A DNA stretch of 64,000 nt from Salinispora pacifica CNR114 (GTDB taxonomy: Bacteria > Actinomycetota > Actinomycetes > Mycobacteriales > Micromonosporaceae): the NCBI RefSeq assembly GCF_000514775.1, contig NZ_AZWO01000030.1, forward strand, positions 1-64,000. Direction: 5' to 3'. Below the pieces are notes generated by a model. The model did no database searches and had not been told where the DNA came from. It worked only from the letters and a program-made list of their open reading frames with translations. Shown here one piece after another: positions 6,780-15,722 of this stretch (the first letter of the stretch is position 1; each line of letters opens with the position of its first letter). The translations under genes were made by a program, and so were the position numbers.

Positions 6780-9110
6780 GTGGGGGGACCAGAACTCGTA
6801 CTCACCGCCAGCCGTCAGCCGGCCGCGCGGGACGCCCGACGGGGCATCGTGCGGCTGCACCCGGAGGTGCTCACCGCGCTCGGGATCCGCCCCGGCGACC
6901 CGGTCCGGCTGGCCGGTCGGCGGGTCACCGCCGCCCGGGCCGAGGCGAGTGAGCCGGAGGCCACCCCCGGGCTGCTGTACGCCGATGACCTGACCCTGGG
7001 CAATCTTGGCCTGCGCGACGGCAGTGAGGTCACCGTCGGCCCCACCCCGGTCACCGCCGCCGCCCGGGTGGTGCTCACCGGCGCACCGCAGGTGGTCGCG
7101 GCCATCTCCCCGGAGCTGCTTCGGCTCGCGCTACTCGGCAAGGTGGTCACCACCGGCGACGATGTCTCGCTGCTGCCGCAGGAGCTGCCACCCCCGGAGG
7201 CGCTGCCCCCGGCGGTGCTGCCCGACCCGGCGTTACGTGGCCTCCTGACGGCGGCCCGGCAGAGCCTGGCCAACCGGGTCGGCTACGCCTGGACCAGCAC
7301 CCTGCTCACCGTCACCGCCGCCGCACCGGCGTCGGCGGCGCTGGTCACGATGGAGACGGCCATCGGGTGGGAGCACGGCCCCGCCACCCATGACCTCGCC
7401 GCCCACGACCCGGCCACCCACGGCCTGGCGACGTCCGGGGCGCTCTCCCCCGCCGAGGGTATACCCCCGCCCCGGGCCGCCGCGCCCACCGGGGCACGGG
7501 ATACCGAGCCGACGGAGACAACCGAGCCGGCGGAGACGACCGACCCAACGGCACCCGCGGTGGAGGAGCTACCCGGGCTGCGCGCCCAGGCCGAGGAGCT
7601 GACCGAGCTGCTCGACCTCGGCTTCCACCACGGTGCGGTGCTGCGCCGACTCGGCACCACGGTGGCGCTCGGGGTGCTCCTCGACGGCCCGGCCGGGTCC
7701 GGCAAGTCCGCGCTCGTGCGCGCGGTCGCCGCCCGGGTCGGTGCGCGCGTTCGGCCGCTCTGGGGGCCGGAGCTCGCCGCGTTGACCAACTCGGCCGCCG
7801 CCGAGCGGCTGCGGGCCGCCGCCGCCGCGGTACGCGTCAACGGACCGGCCATCCTGCTGGTCACCGACGTGGAGGCGCTCGCCCCGGCCGCCGCGCCCGG
7901 CCCGGTGGCCACCGTCTTCCGCCAGGTGGTGGCCGAGACCGTCGCGGCCGGGACCGCCGTCGTCTGCACCACCAGCCGCCTCGACGCCCTGGACCCCGCC
8001 CTGCGTACCCCGGACCTGCTCTCGCTGCGGGTCAGCGTCCCGTTGCCGGACGCCGCCCGGCGCCGGGAGCAGCTCGGGATGCTGACCCGACCGGTGCCGC
8101 TGGCCGAGGACGTACGGCTGGACGAGGTCGCCGCGCGTACGCCCGGCTTCGTCGCCGCCGACCTGGCCGCGCTGGTCCGCGAAGCGGGGGTCCGGGCCGC
8201 CCTGCGGCAGAAGACGGTGGAGCAGCCCCGCATGACGATGGCCGACCTGCACGCGGCGCTGGCGGTGGTCCGCCCGACCACGATGGCCGCGTCGACCTTG
8301 GAGTTGGCGTCGGTGACCCTCGACGACGTGGGGGACCTGGCCGAGGTCAAGCAGACCCTGACCGAGTCGGTGTTGTGGCCCCTCACCTATCCGGACACGT
8401 TCGCGCGGCTGGGGGTGCAGCCGCCCCGCGGGGTGCTGCTCTACGGCCCGCCGGGCTGCGGCAAGACGTACCTGGTGACCGCGTTGGCCGGCTCCGGCCG
8501 GGCGAACGTGCTCTCGGTGAAGGGCGCCGAGCTGCTGTCGAAGTGGGTGGGCGAGAGCGAGCGCGCGGTGCGCGAGCTGTTCCGCCGGGCCCGCGAGGCC
8601 GCGCCGACACTGGTCTTCCTGGACGAGGTGGACGCGCTGGCGCCGATACGCGGCCAGGCCACCGACGGCGGTACGGCCGACCGGGTGGTGGCCGCCCTCC
8701 TCACCGAACTGGACGGCGTGGAGTCCTTACGCAACGTGGTTGTGGTCGGTGCGACCAACCGCCCAGACCTGGTCGACCCGGCCCTCCTGCGCCCCGGCCG
8801 GATGGAACGGCTGGTCTACGTCCCGCCGCCGGACGAGGCGGGCCGCGCGGAGATCCTGCGGGCGGCGTCGCGCACCGTGCCGCTCGCACCGGAGGTGGAC
8901 CTCGGCGCGCTCGCCAGCGACCTGGACGGCTTCTCCGCCGCGGACTGCGCGGCGCTGGTCCGGGAGGCGGCGCTCGCCGCGATGCGCGAATCACTCGCCG
9001 CGGCGACGGTGACCACCGCCCACGTCGCGGTCGCCCGCACCCGCGTACGCCCCTCCCTGGACCCGGCCCAGGTCACCTGGCTGGCCGAGTACGCGAAGAA
9101 ACGTCAGTGA
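6780..9110 (+). CDS. Cdc48/VAT-like double AAA ATPase
   Basis: 776 aa from a GTG start. Residues 1-95 resemble the Cdc48 N-domain double-psi barrel (RGIVRLHPEVLTALGIRPGD). After a Pro/Thr/Glu-rich linker, D1 carries Walker A GPAGSGKSAL near residue 303, but its Walker B reads ILLVTDVEAL, with Val where the catalytic Glu should be. D2 has Walker A GPPGCGKTYL near 556, Walker B VFLDEVDALAP near 612, and sensor/arginine-finger sequence GATNRPDLVDPALLRPGR. D2 therefore looks catalytic and D1 looks like a nucleotide-binding, slow or dead site. It probably unfolds or remodels proteins as a hexamer. The convergent GNAT gene overlaps its 3' end by 7 bp. Confidence 0.9.
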   Translation: MGGPELVLTASRQPAARDARRGIVRLHPEVLTALGIRPGDPVRLAGRRVTAARAEASEPEATPGLLYADDLTLGNLGLRDGSEVTVGPTPVTAAARVVLTGAPQVVAAISPELLRLALLGKVVTTGDDVSLLPQELPPPEALPPAVLPDPALRGLLTAARQSLANRVGYAWTSTLLTVTAAAPASAALVTMETAIGWEHGPATHDLAAHDPATHGLATSGALSPAEGIPPPRAAAPTGARDTEPTETTEPAETTDPTAPAVEELPGLRAQAEELTELLDLGFHHGAVLRRLGTTVALGVLLDGPAGSGKSALVRAVAARVGARVRPLWGPELAALTNSAAAERLRAAAAAVRVNGPAILLVTDVEALAPAAAPGPVATVFRQVVAETVAAGTAVVCTTSRLDALDPALRTPDLLSLRVSVPLPDAARRREQLGMLTRPVPLAEDVRLDEVAARTPGFVAADLAALVREAGVRAALRQKTVEQPRMTMADLHAALAVVRPTTMAASTLELASVTLDDVGDLAEVKQTLTESVLWPLTYPDTFARLGVQPPRGVLLYGPPGCGKTYLVTALAGSGRANVLSVKGAELLSKWVGESERAVRELFRRAREAAPTLVFLDEVDALAPIRGQATDGGTADRVVAALLTELDGVESLRNVVVVGATNRPDLVDPALLRPGRMERLVYVPPPDEAGRAEILRAASRTVPLAPEVDLGALASDLDGFSAADCAALVREAALAAMRESLAAATVTTAHVAVARTRVRPSLDPAQVTWLAEYAKKRQ

Positions 9111-9655
9111 TCCTTCGGCGTGGCGTCCAGCGACAACTCGGCGTGGACCTGGCCGTTCGCTTCGCGCAGCCGCGCGCCGCAGTTGGTGAGCACGGAGAGC
9201 GCACCCCGGTTGTCGGGGGTGGTCGCCGCGACCACCCGGCGCATGCCGGCCGCGGCGGCCTTGTGGAGTAGTTCCCGGAGCGCGGCCGCTCCGATCCCCC
9301 GGCCCCGCGCCGAACGCCCCAGCCACAGCCCGGTTTCGACCGCCTCCGGCTCGTCGCAGCGGGTCATCCGGATCACCCCGACGACCTCGCCGGCGGCGAG
9401 GACGGCGTACATCCGGGTGCGGGTCGGGCCCGGCAACCCGGCGAAGCTGGCCCGGTGGAACTCGCGGAACGCCTCCCGTCGGGCCTGCGACCAGCCGGCC
9501 GGGGCTTCGACCGGCGGCATGACATCGGCCGGATCCGCCTCCGCAGCAGCTACGGAGAGCAACGGTTCGAGGTTGCGTTCACTAACCGGCTCCAACCGCA
9601 CGTCACCCGCCACGTCCGGCAGTCTGCCGGGCTCATCGGCGAGCGTCCAGCTCAA
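9104..9655 (-). CDS. GNAT-family N-acetyltransferase
   Basis: 183 aa in the RimJ/RimL style: a VRLEPVSERNLEPLL opening, EVVGVIRMTRCDEP, and the acetyl-CoA motif A LGRSARGRGIGAAALRELL. The motif B region ATTPDNRGALSVLTNCGAR follows. The open frame starts with TTG; a GTG start a few codons later is possible. The substrate (small amine or protein N-terminus) is not predictable. Confidence 0.85.
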   Translation of the reverse strand: MSWTLADEPGRLPDVAGDVRLEPVSERNLEPLLSVAAAEADPADVMPPVEAPAGWSQARREAFREFHRASFAGLPGPTRTRMYAVLAAGEVVGVIRMTRCDEPEAVETGLWLGRSARGRGIGAAALRELLHKAAAAGMRRVVAATTPDNRGALSVLTNCGARLREANGQVHAELSLDATPKDH

Positions 9656-9829
9656 ACGGGGCGGACTGACGATCCGGACGAAGAGATCGGCCAGTTGGCC
9701 CTACCCGAATCCTCCTCACCCTCCGTTGCTGAATTCTCCGTCCCGCGCCACCGCAGCAGGTAGCGTCAGCACTGGTGGCCCGCCGGGCTTCCGTGGCACG
9801 AGCCGACTTTTGCGACAGGGGGATCGCGG

Positions 9830-10045
9830 ATGTTGCAGCGCCTACACGAGACCGGCCTCCGAGCCGAGCACGCCTACCTCGCGGGTTTCATAAGCATTGG
9901 CCTGTCGTTCGGCAGTTGGTTCCTCTCGAAGCATCTGGAGCGGGCGGGCATGGCCCGCGCCGACCGCTGGGGGATCTTCATCGGCGAGTGGGCTCCGACC
10001 TTCTTCGCCATCGGCAACGGCCTGCGCATGCACGAAAAGCGCTGA
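9830..10045 (+). CDS. Small membrane protein, unknown function
   Basis: 71 aa. The ATG follows AGGGGG at a spacing of nine bases. One hydrophobic stretch (AYLAGFISIGLSFGSWFLS) and a second weaker one (RWGIFIGEWAPTFFAIGNGL) suggest two membrane helices with basic ends. No domain was recognised. High-quality start signals and actinobacterial codon use argue that it is real. Confidence 0.75.
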   Translation: MLQRLHETGLRAEHAYLAGFISIGLSFGSWFLSKHLERAGMARADRWGIFIGEWAPTFFAIGNGLRMHEKR

Positions 10046-10073
10046 CCGCGGGGGCCGGCCGTGGGTCGGCCCC

Positions 10074-10535
10074 TCAGCGACGTCGGTCGCGGGCTCGGGC
10101 CGAGCGCAGGCGACGCAGCCGCCCCACCAGGAGCGGCTCGGCAGCCAGGGCCGCCGGGTTGTCCAGCAACCCGTTCAACAGCTGGTAGTAGCGGGTGGCG
10201 GTGCAGCCGAACCGGTCCCGGATGGCCTGCTCCTTGGCGCCCGGATGCCGCCACCACTGCTGCTCGAAGTCGAGGATGTCCCGCTCTCGCTCGGTCAGTC
10301 CGGCGGTCGAGCCGAGGGCGCCTCCCGGCGCGGCGTCGCCCGACGACGCACCGCCGTCGGCGTCGGCCAACGCACCGCCGTCGACCCCCGCGACGTCCGG
10401 CTCAAGGTCGGCGGAGGCGACGGCCTCCGCCTCGGGCACCGGCCGGGGCGGTGGTACGACGGAGCGCCCGCGCCCGTCGCCAGGTCGCCCGTCGCCGGAG
10501 GGTTCGGCGGCGGTCGGGGCGGTGTCGGGCGGCAT
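10074..10535 (-). CDS. DUF3263 domain protein
   Basis: The chosen ATG at 10533-10535 follows GAGGAGGGTC directly, giving 153 aa; the open frame reaches 10616. The first 75 residues are low-complexity Pro/Gly/Ala/Asp. The C-terminal half (LTERERDILDFEQQWWRHPG, then AKEQAIRDRFGCTATRYYQL) matches DUF3263, a small actinobacterial helical domain that resembles an HTH. Known members have about 80-100 aa, so the disordered N-terminal part is an addition. Function unknown. Confidence 0.85.
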   Translation of the reverse strand: MPPDTAPTAAEPSGDGRPGDGRGRSVVPPPRPVPEAEAVASADLEPDVAGVDGGALADADGGASSGDAAPGGALGSTAGLTERERDILDFEQQWWRHPGAKEQAIRDRFGCTATRYYQLLNGLLDNPAALAAEPLLVGRLRRLRSARARDRRR

Positions 10536-10719
10536 GACCCTCCTCGCGGGGGCGGTCGGCTCGGTACGGCCGACCCGGGAGTGCCTCAGCCTAGTGCGCC
10601 GCTGGGCCAGCCGCACGAGACGGCTGGCCCAGCGGCGGGGCGAGCGGGTTGGCGGGAAGGCTCACCGGACGGCGAGCCGGTCCGGCGGGCGCGGTCCGGG
10701 GGGCGCGGTCCGGCGGGCG

Positions 10720-11733
10720 TCAGGAGATGTCTCGCCGACGTATCGCCCAGCACGCACCGCCGAGGACGAGCACCAGCCCCGCCACGAGCAGCCCGGACGA
10801 GTGCTGCCAGGTGAGGGTCAGGGTCTCCGGTTCGCATGGACCGAAGGGGTTGCTCTGGCACAGTTGCCAGTCCCGGAGGACGACCTCCTTCTCCACCCAG
10901 GCCTGCACGTAGGTGGGGAGCAACCATGCCTCGATGAACTTCGCTTCGGTCAGGCTGAGCAGCACTCCGAGACCGAACTGCCCGACCACCACCACCCCGA
11001 CCGCGCCACCCAGCGCCATCGCGGTGTGCCGGCCGAGCGAGGCCAGCCCGAAGCCGAGAGCAGCGGCGACCAGGGCGAGCACCCCGCCACGCAGGCCGGT
11101 CAGGGCGAAGGACTGCCAGGCACCGGCGGTCATCCCCTCGGTGCTGCCACGCGTGGTGGCGATCAGCCAGAAACTGCCGAACCAGAGCACCGTCGTGGTC
11201 ACCGCCAACGCCAGCAGCCCGGTGAGCAGGGCGGCCAGCTTGGTGAGCAGGACAGTCACCCGCTTCGGCCGCCACAACAGCATGGTCATCATGCCGCCGG
11301 TGTTCCACTCGGCGCCCACGAACGAGGAGCCGACCACGAAACCGACCAGGGCCAGGATCGCCGCGAGCGCGGTCAGCGTCTGGCCGAAGCTGGCCCGAAA
11401 GTCAAAGGTGGTCGGTAGGTACTGTTCCGCCGGGAAGGCGTCCCGGGGTGGGGACGAGATCTGGGAGCAGTCCGCGGGAAAGCGATCCGACTGGTCGCCC
11501 TGGGCCGCCGCCTGCTCGCACCCCGCCCGAATCTCTTCGGTCTGCCGCACCTGCTGCTGCCAGTACTGCTCGGCAGCCACCTCGGCCTTGGCCCAGGCCG
11601 CGTCGTCGATCTTCTGGTTCGACAGGAAGACCCCGACGGCCACGGTTGCCAACACCGCCAGACCCAGCACGGTCGCCCAGCGGGTTAGGCGCCGCAGCAC
11701 CAGCCGGCGTAGTTCCGCACGGTAGAGACTCAC
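10720..11733 (-). CDS. ABC exporter permease subunit
   Basis: 337 aa. The GTG at 11731-11733 is chosen because AGGAGG lies nine bases upstream and because it forms a GTGA overlap with the stop of the ATPase gene. One N-terminal membrane helix (TVLGLAVLATVAVGVFL) precedes an extracytoplasmic loop of about 85 residues with paired cysteines. A cluster of five helices follows (ALAAILALVGFVVGSSFVGA; LLTGLLALAVTTTVLW; and others). The phrase SSFVGAEWNTGGMMTMLLWRP is the cytoplasmic coupling motif of ABC-2-like permeases. It works with the ATPase encoded just upstream; the substrate is unknown. Confidence 0.88.
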   Translation of the reverse strand: MSLYRAELRRLVLRRLTRWATVLGLAVLATVAVGVFLSNQKIDDAAWAKAEVAAEQYWQQQVRQTEEIRAGCEQAAAQGDQSDRFPADCSQISSPPRDAFPAEQYLPTTFDFRASFGQTLTALAAILALVGFVVGSSFVGAEWNTGGMMTMLLWRPKRVTVLLTKLAALLTGLLALAVTTTVLWFGSFWLIATTRGSTEGMTAGAWQSFALTGLRGGVLALVAAALGFGLASLGRHTAMALGGAVGVVVVGQFGLGVLLSLTEAKFIEAWLLPTYVQAWVEKEVVLRDWQLCQSNPFGPCEPETLTLTWQHSSGLLVAGLVLVLGGACWAIRRRDIS

Positions 11734-12734
11734 GCGCCCCACCCTCCTGCGCTGCGCTGACCCACCGTGGCGGGCCGCGCCGACTGGTCGACCTGCCGGC
11801 TTTGGCCGGGGGCCGGCGCGGTGGCGGTCAGCTCAAGGAAGACGCTCTCCAGATCGGCGTCGACCCAGGTCAACTCGCTGACGTACAGGCCCTGACCGGC
11901 GAGGAGGCGGGTCACCATGGCGGATTCCTCCACCCCGGCGAGCAGCAGGTGGTCCGGTTCCCGGGTGACCCGGAACCCAGCCCGGGTCAGCGCCTCACTC
12001 GCGTCCGGCAGGTCGGCCACCGCTTCCAGGCGCACCCGGACGGTGCCGGCCGAGTGGGCCGCCAGCACCTTCTCCACCGGGCCGAACGCGACCCGGCGGC
12101 CCATCGAGATGATCGTGACCGAGTCACAGATCAGTTGGATCTCGGCGAGGATGTGGCTGGAGAGCAGCACCGTGGTGTCCGCTTCGGCCAAGTTCCGCAT
12201 CAACGCCCGCATCTCCCGGATGCCACCCGGGTCGAGCCCGTTGGCGGGCTCATCCAGGATCAGCAGTCGCGGCTCCTTCAGCAGGGCGGAGGCGACGGCC
12301 AGCCGCTGCTTCATGCCGAGTGAGTAGGTCTTCACCCGCTCCCGGGACCGGTCGCGCAGCCCCACCAACTCCAGCACCTCGTCGATCCGGGTGGAGCGGA
12401 CCTGACCCGCGCCGGCCAGCAGGGACAGGGTGTCCCGAGCGGTGAAGTGTGGGAAGAACTGCGGGCTCTCCACGATCGCGCCGACCTGACCGGCGACCGC
12501 GGACAGTTCGGCCGGGACCTCGTGCCCGAGCAGTCTCATCCGGCCGCCATCGGGCCGGATGAGACCGAGCAGCGTACGGAGGGTGGTCGTCTTACCTGAA
12601 CCGTTCGGGCCGAGGAAGCCGTGCACCTGGCCCGCCTCCACCCGCATGTCGAAGCCGTCGAGCGCGTTGCGGGTGCCGCGCCTTCGGCTTCGATAGGACT
12701 TTTGCAGACCTGCTATCTCCAGGACAGCCGTCAA
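11730..12734 (-). CDS. ABC exporter ATP-binding subunit
   Basis: 334 aa. TTG start preceded by GGGGGAGGT at five bases. A full nucleotide-binding domain is present: Walker A GPNGSGKTTT, Q-loop VESPQFFPHF, signature YSLGMKQRLAVASAL, Walker B LLILDEPANGLDP, switch His in LLSSHIL. The C-terminal 70 residues form the small regulatory domain common in DrrA/CcmA-like export ATPases. It is coupled to the permease gene by a 4-bp overlap. The pair could export a lipid, peptide or drug; nothing distinguishes these. Confidence 0.92.
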   Translation of the reverse strand: MTAVLEIAGLQKSYRSRRRGTRNALDGFDMRVEAGQVHGFLGPNGSGKTTTLRTLLGLIRPDGGRMRLLGHEVPAELSAVAGQVGAIVESPQFFPHFTARDTLSLLAGAGQVRSTRIDEVLELVGLRDRSRERVKTYSLGMKQRLAVASALLKEPRLLILDEPANGLDPGGIREMRALMRNLAEADTTVLLSSHILAEIQLICDSVTIISMGRRVAFGPVEKVLAAHSAGTVRVRLEAVADLPDASEALTRAGFRVTREPDHLLLAGVEESAMVTRLLAGQGLYVSELTWVDADLESVFLELTATAPAPGQSRQVDQSARPATVGQRSAGGWGA

Positions 12735-12849
12735 GCTGCACCTCCCCCGTTGGCGGCACTCACGTCACAATACGTGGTACTACCCTTTGCACAATACCCA
12801 ATCCGTGCATCGCGGCGGAAAGCGGCGAAAGAAGAGTTGGTCGTGCGAG

Positions 12850-13635
12850 TCAGGCACAGACCACCCGCACGCCAGCGGCGCGGAAGGCGGCGACCACCTC
12901 GGGCGCCGCACCCGAGTCGGTGACCAGGGTCTCCATCCGGTCCACCGGACAGATCCGGGCAAAGGCGTGGCCACCCAGCTTGGAGGAGTCGGCGATCACC
13001 ACCACCCGCTTCGCCCGCGCCACCATCAGGCTGTTCATCGCCGCTTCCCCCTCGTGGTGGGCGGCGGCACCGAGCTGCGGGTCAACCGCGTCCACCCCGA
13101 GCAGGGCCACATCCAGGGTGACCTCCCGCAGCAGGGCCCCACCCAGCGGGCCGACCAGCTCGAATGACTTGGGTCGCACCACCCCACCGGCCACCACGAC
13201 CTTCATCCGGGACCGCACCAGCAGCTCGTTGGCGATGTTGAGGGCGTTGGTGACCACGGTGAGCTGGGCACCCTCGGCATTGGTGTTCAGATCCGGCCGT
13301 ACGGCCAGCGCTCGTGCCACCTCGGTGCTGGTGGTGCCGCCGTTGAGGCCGACCACCGTGCCCGGGGACACCAGCGCCGCGGCAGCCGCGCCGATCCGCT
13401 GCTTCTCGGCCGAGTGCTTCGCGGACTTGTACCGCAGCGGCAGGTCGTACGAGACGCCGTTGGCGACCGCCCCACCCCGGGTACGCGTGATCATCTGCTG
13501 CTGGGCGAGCTGGTCGAAGTCCCGACGGATGGTGGCCTGCGAGACGGCCAGACGCTCGGCGGCCCCCTCGACACTGACCCGACCGCTGTCGGTCAGCATC
13601 TCAAGCAGGGCGTTCCATCTCGCGTACCGGTCCAC
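12850..13635 (-). CDS. DeoR-family regulator of the amino-sugar operon
   Basis: 261 aa. The N-terminal DeoR HTH is RWNALLEMLTDSGRVSVEGA then AERLAVSQATIRRDFDQLA. The sugar-phosphate sensing domain has the family signatures GLNGGTTSTEVARAL and VTNALNIANELL. It is transcribed away from the SIS-ROK-NagA operon across 186 bp that contain repeated TTGTGCG-type boxes. It probably represses that operon and responds to a phosphorylated sugar intermediate, as AgaR-type regulators do. Confidence 0.88.
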   Translation of the reverse strand: MDRYARWNALLEMLTDSGRVSVEGAAERLAVSQATIRRDFDQLAQQQMITRTRGGAVANGVSYDLPLRYKSAKHSAEKQRIGAAAAALVSPGTVVGLNGGTTSTEVARALAVRPDLNTNAEGAQLTVVTNALNIANELLVRSRMKVVVAGGVVRPKSFELVGPLGGALLREVTLDVALLGVDAVDPQLGAAAHHEGEAAMNSLMVARAKRVVVIADSSKLGGHAFARICPVDRMETLVTDSGAAPEVVAAFRAAGVRVVCA

Positions 13636-13666
13636 CCCGAACCCTCCAGCGGCTGCACGATTGGTG

Positions 13667-13803
13667 ATTGTGCGTGCACACTAGTGCGCGAAACTAGGTA
13701 AAGGCAACGCCGGTTCTGCTCGATCCTCGGCCTGGTTGCCACCGCCACCCGAATCGGCGCACAATAGCGCGCGAAAGCCGGGCCTAACGAGCCAAATTGC
13801 GCA
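13667..13803. promoter_or_regulatory. Candidate DeoR operators in the divergent promoter region
   Basis: ATTGTGCG at 13667-13674 is matched by its inverse CGCACAAT at 13758-13765, and a related AATTGCGCACG lies at 13794-13804, 18 bp before the SIS gene. Three similar boxes across 140 bp fit the looped multi-site repression known for DeoR-family proteins. Ownership by the adjacent regulator is inferred. Confidence 0.5.
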
Positions 13804-13821
13804 CGTTCTGGAGAACCCCTG

Positions 13822-14748
13822 ATGTCGTACGTCGACATGGAGATCGCGACTCAACCCGACTGCTGGCGGACCGCGGCACGGCTGGCCACCTCGGTAGCCG
13901 AGCTGCCCCAGCCCGGCGAGCGAGTCGCCGTCGTCGGATGCGGCACCTCCTGGTTCATGGCGATGGCCTACGCCGCCCGCCGCGAGCACGTCGGCCACGG
14001 CGAGACCGACGCCTTCCAGGCCAGTGAATTTCCCACCGGCCGCCGCTACGACCGGCTGATCGCGATCACCCGCTCCGGCACCACCACCGAGGTGACCGAG
14101 CTGCTCGCCGCGCTCCGCGGAGTGCTGCCCACCACCGTCCTGGTCGGTGACCCCGCCGCCCTCGCCGCCGATCTGGCCGACGCCACGGTGCCGTTGGCCT
14201 TCGCCGACGAACGCGCGGTGGTGCAGACCCGATTCGCGACGACCGCGCTGGCCCTGCTCCGCGCCCACCTGGGCGACAACATCCCCGCGCTCTCCGCCGA
14301 CGCCGAGGTGGCGGTACGCGCCCCCCTACCGATCGACCCCGCCCAGATCGAACAGGTCACCTTCCTCGGCCGGGGGTGGACCGTCGGATTGGCCCACGAG
14401 GCGGCGCTGAAGTGCCGCGAGGCCGCCACCTTCTGGGCCGAGGCCTACCCAGCCATGGACTACCGGCACGGCCCGATCTCCGTCGCCGCACCGGGCCGAC
14501 TGGTCTGGGCCTTCGGTGACCTGCCCGCGGGGCTTGCGGAGGATGTGGCGGCCACCGGTGCCGCCTTCGTCCACAGCCGCACCCACGGGTGCCGCAGCGT
14601 GATCGGAAACTGGGCCGCCGGTCGCACACCGCTGGACCCGATGGCCGACCTGATCCTGGCGCAGCGCTTCGCCGTCACGCTCGCCACCAGCCGTCGCCTC
14701 GACCCCGACGCGCCGCGGCACCTCGCCCGCTCCGTGGTGCTGGCATGA
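13822..14748 (+). CDS. SIS-domain sugar isomerase/deaminase (amino-sugar phosphate)
   Basis: 308 aa with two SIS subdomains. The first has VAVVGCGTSWFMAMAYAARR and the phosphosugar loop ITRSGTTTEVTEL. The second has FLGRGWTVGLAHEAALKCRE and YRHGPISVAAPGR. This layout matches the isomerase half of GlmS and the NagB-II/AgaS glucosamine-6-phosphate or galactosamine-6-phosphate deaminases. In an operon with NagA the natural role is deamination of glucosamine-6-phosphate to fructose-6-phosphate. A GGAGAA ribosome-binding site precedes the ATG, and the stop overlaps the kinase start (ATGA). Confidence 0.85.
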   Translation: MSYVDMEIATQPDCWRTAARLATSVAELPQPGERVAVVGCGTSWFMAMAYAARREHVGHGETDAFQASEFPTGRRYDRLIAITRSGTTTEVTELLAALRGVLPTTVLVGDPAALAADLADATVPLAFADERAVVQTRFATTALALLRAHLGDNIPALSADAEVAVRAPLPIDPAQIEQVTFLGRGWTVGLAHEAALKCREAATFWAEAYPAMDYRHGPISVAAPGRLVWAFGDLPAGLAEDVAATGAAFVHSRTHGCRSVIGNWAAGRTPLDPMADLILAQRFAVTLATSRRLDPDAPRHLARSVVLA

Positions 14749-15722
14749 GCAGCGGGGAGCCGGGCGGGAAGCTGAGCGCTCCGGACGGCGCACCCGACCG
14801 GAAGCAGGTCGTGGTCGCGATCGATGTCGGCGGCAGCGGAATGAAGTGTGCCCTGGTCCACCGAGACGGCACCGCCGCGCGCACCGAACACCACCCGACC
14901 CAGGCCGCCCGTGGTTCGGCGGCCGTGGTCGACACCATCCTCGACGTGGCCGACGGCCTGGCGGACACCGCCCGCCGCGAAGGGCTCACTCCGGTGGCGC
15001 TCGGCCTCGCCGTCCCCGGCGTCATCGACGAAGCAGCGGGGGTGGCGATCTGGTCGTCCAACGTCGGCTTCCGCGACGTGCCGCTGCGGGCCCTGGCCAC
15101 GACCCGGCTCGGGATACCGGCGGTGCTCGGCCATGACGTCCGCGTCGGCGGCATCGCCGAAGCGCGCCTCGGCGCCGGCCAGAACGACCGACACGTCCTC
15201 TTCGTCGCCATCGGCACCGGCATCGCCGCCGCCCATGTGATCGACGGAACGGCTGCCGCCGGCGCGCACGGCGCTGCCGGGGAGCTCGGCCACATCCTGG
15301 TCCGTCCCGGCGGTCCGCGCTGCGGCTGCGGGCAGGCCGGTTGTCTGGAGGCGGTCGCGTCCGCCGCAGCGGTCGCCCGCCGCTACGCGGAGCTGACCGG
15401 CAGCACACCAGGGCCGAGCGCGGCCGAGGTGGCCGCCCGCGCCGCCGCCGGCGATCGGCTGGCCCAGCAGGTCTGGACGGAGGCGGTCGCGGCCCTCGCC
15501 GACGGGCTCGCCACCGGCCAGGCGCTCTTCGACGTCGAGACGGTCGTGCTCGGCGGCGGGCTGGCCCGGGCCGGCGCCCAACTGCTCGACCCGCTGCGGG
15601 CCGCGCTGCACGACCGGATGACCTTCCACCGCGAGCCACGGCTGGTCCCGGCGGCCCTCGGCGCCGAGGCGGGCTGCCTCGGCGCCGCCCTACTCGCCCT
15701 CGACAGCCTGGAGAAGCGATGA
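14745..15722 (+). CDS. ROK-family sugar kinase
   Basis: 325 aa from the ATG at 14745, which overlaps the upstream stop; the open frame to 14589 lies inside the SIS gene. The ATP-binding motif is AIDVGGSGMKCALV near residue 23. The ROK signature and zinc site are GELGHILVRPGG and RCGCGQAGCLEAVAS. Family members phosphorylate glucose, N-acetylglucosamine or N-acetylmannosamine; between a GlcN-6-P-type SIS protein and NagA, N-acetylglucosamine kinase is the likely role. The stop overlaps the nagA start (ATGA). Confidence 0.88.
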   Translation: MSSGEPGGKLSAPDGAPDRKQVVVAIDVGGSGMKCALVHRDGTAARTEHHPTQAARGSAAVVDTILDVADGLADTARREGLTPVALGLAVPGVIDEAAGVAIWSSNVGFRDVPLRALATTRLGIPAVLGHDVRVGGIAEARLGAGQNDRHVLFVAIGTGIAAAHVIDGTAAAGAHGAAGELGHILVRPGGPRCGCGQAGCLEAVASAAAVARRYAELTGSTPGPSAAEVAARAAAGDRLAQQVWTEAVAALADGLATGQALFDVETVVLGGGLARAGAQLLDPLRAALHDRMTFHREPRLVPAALGAEAGCLGAALLALDSLEKR

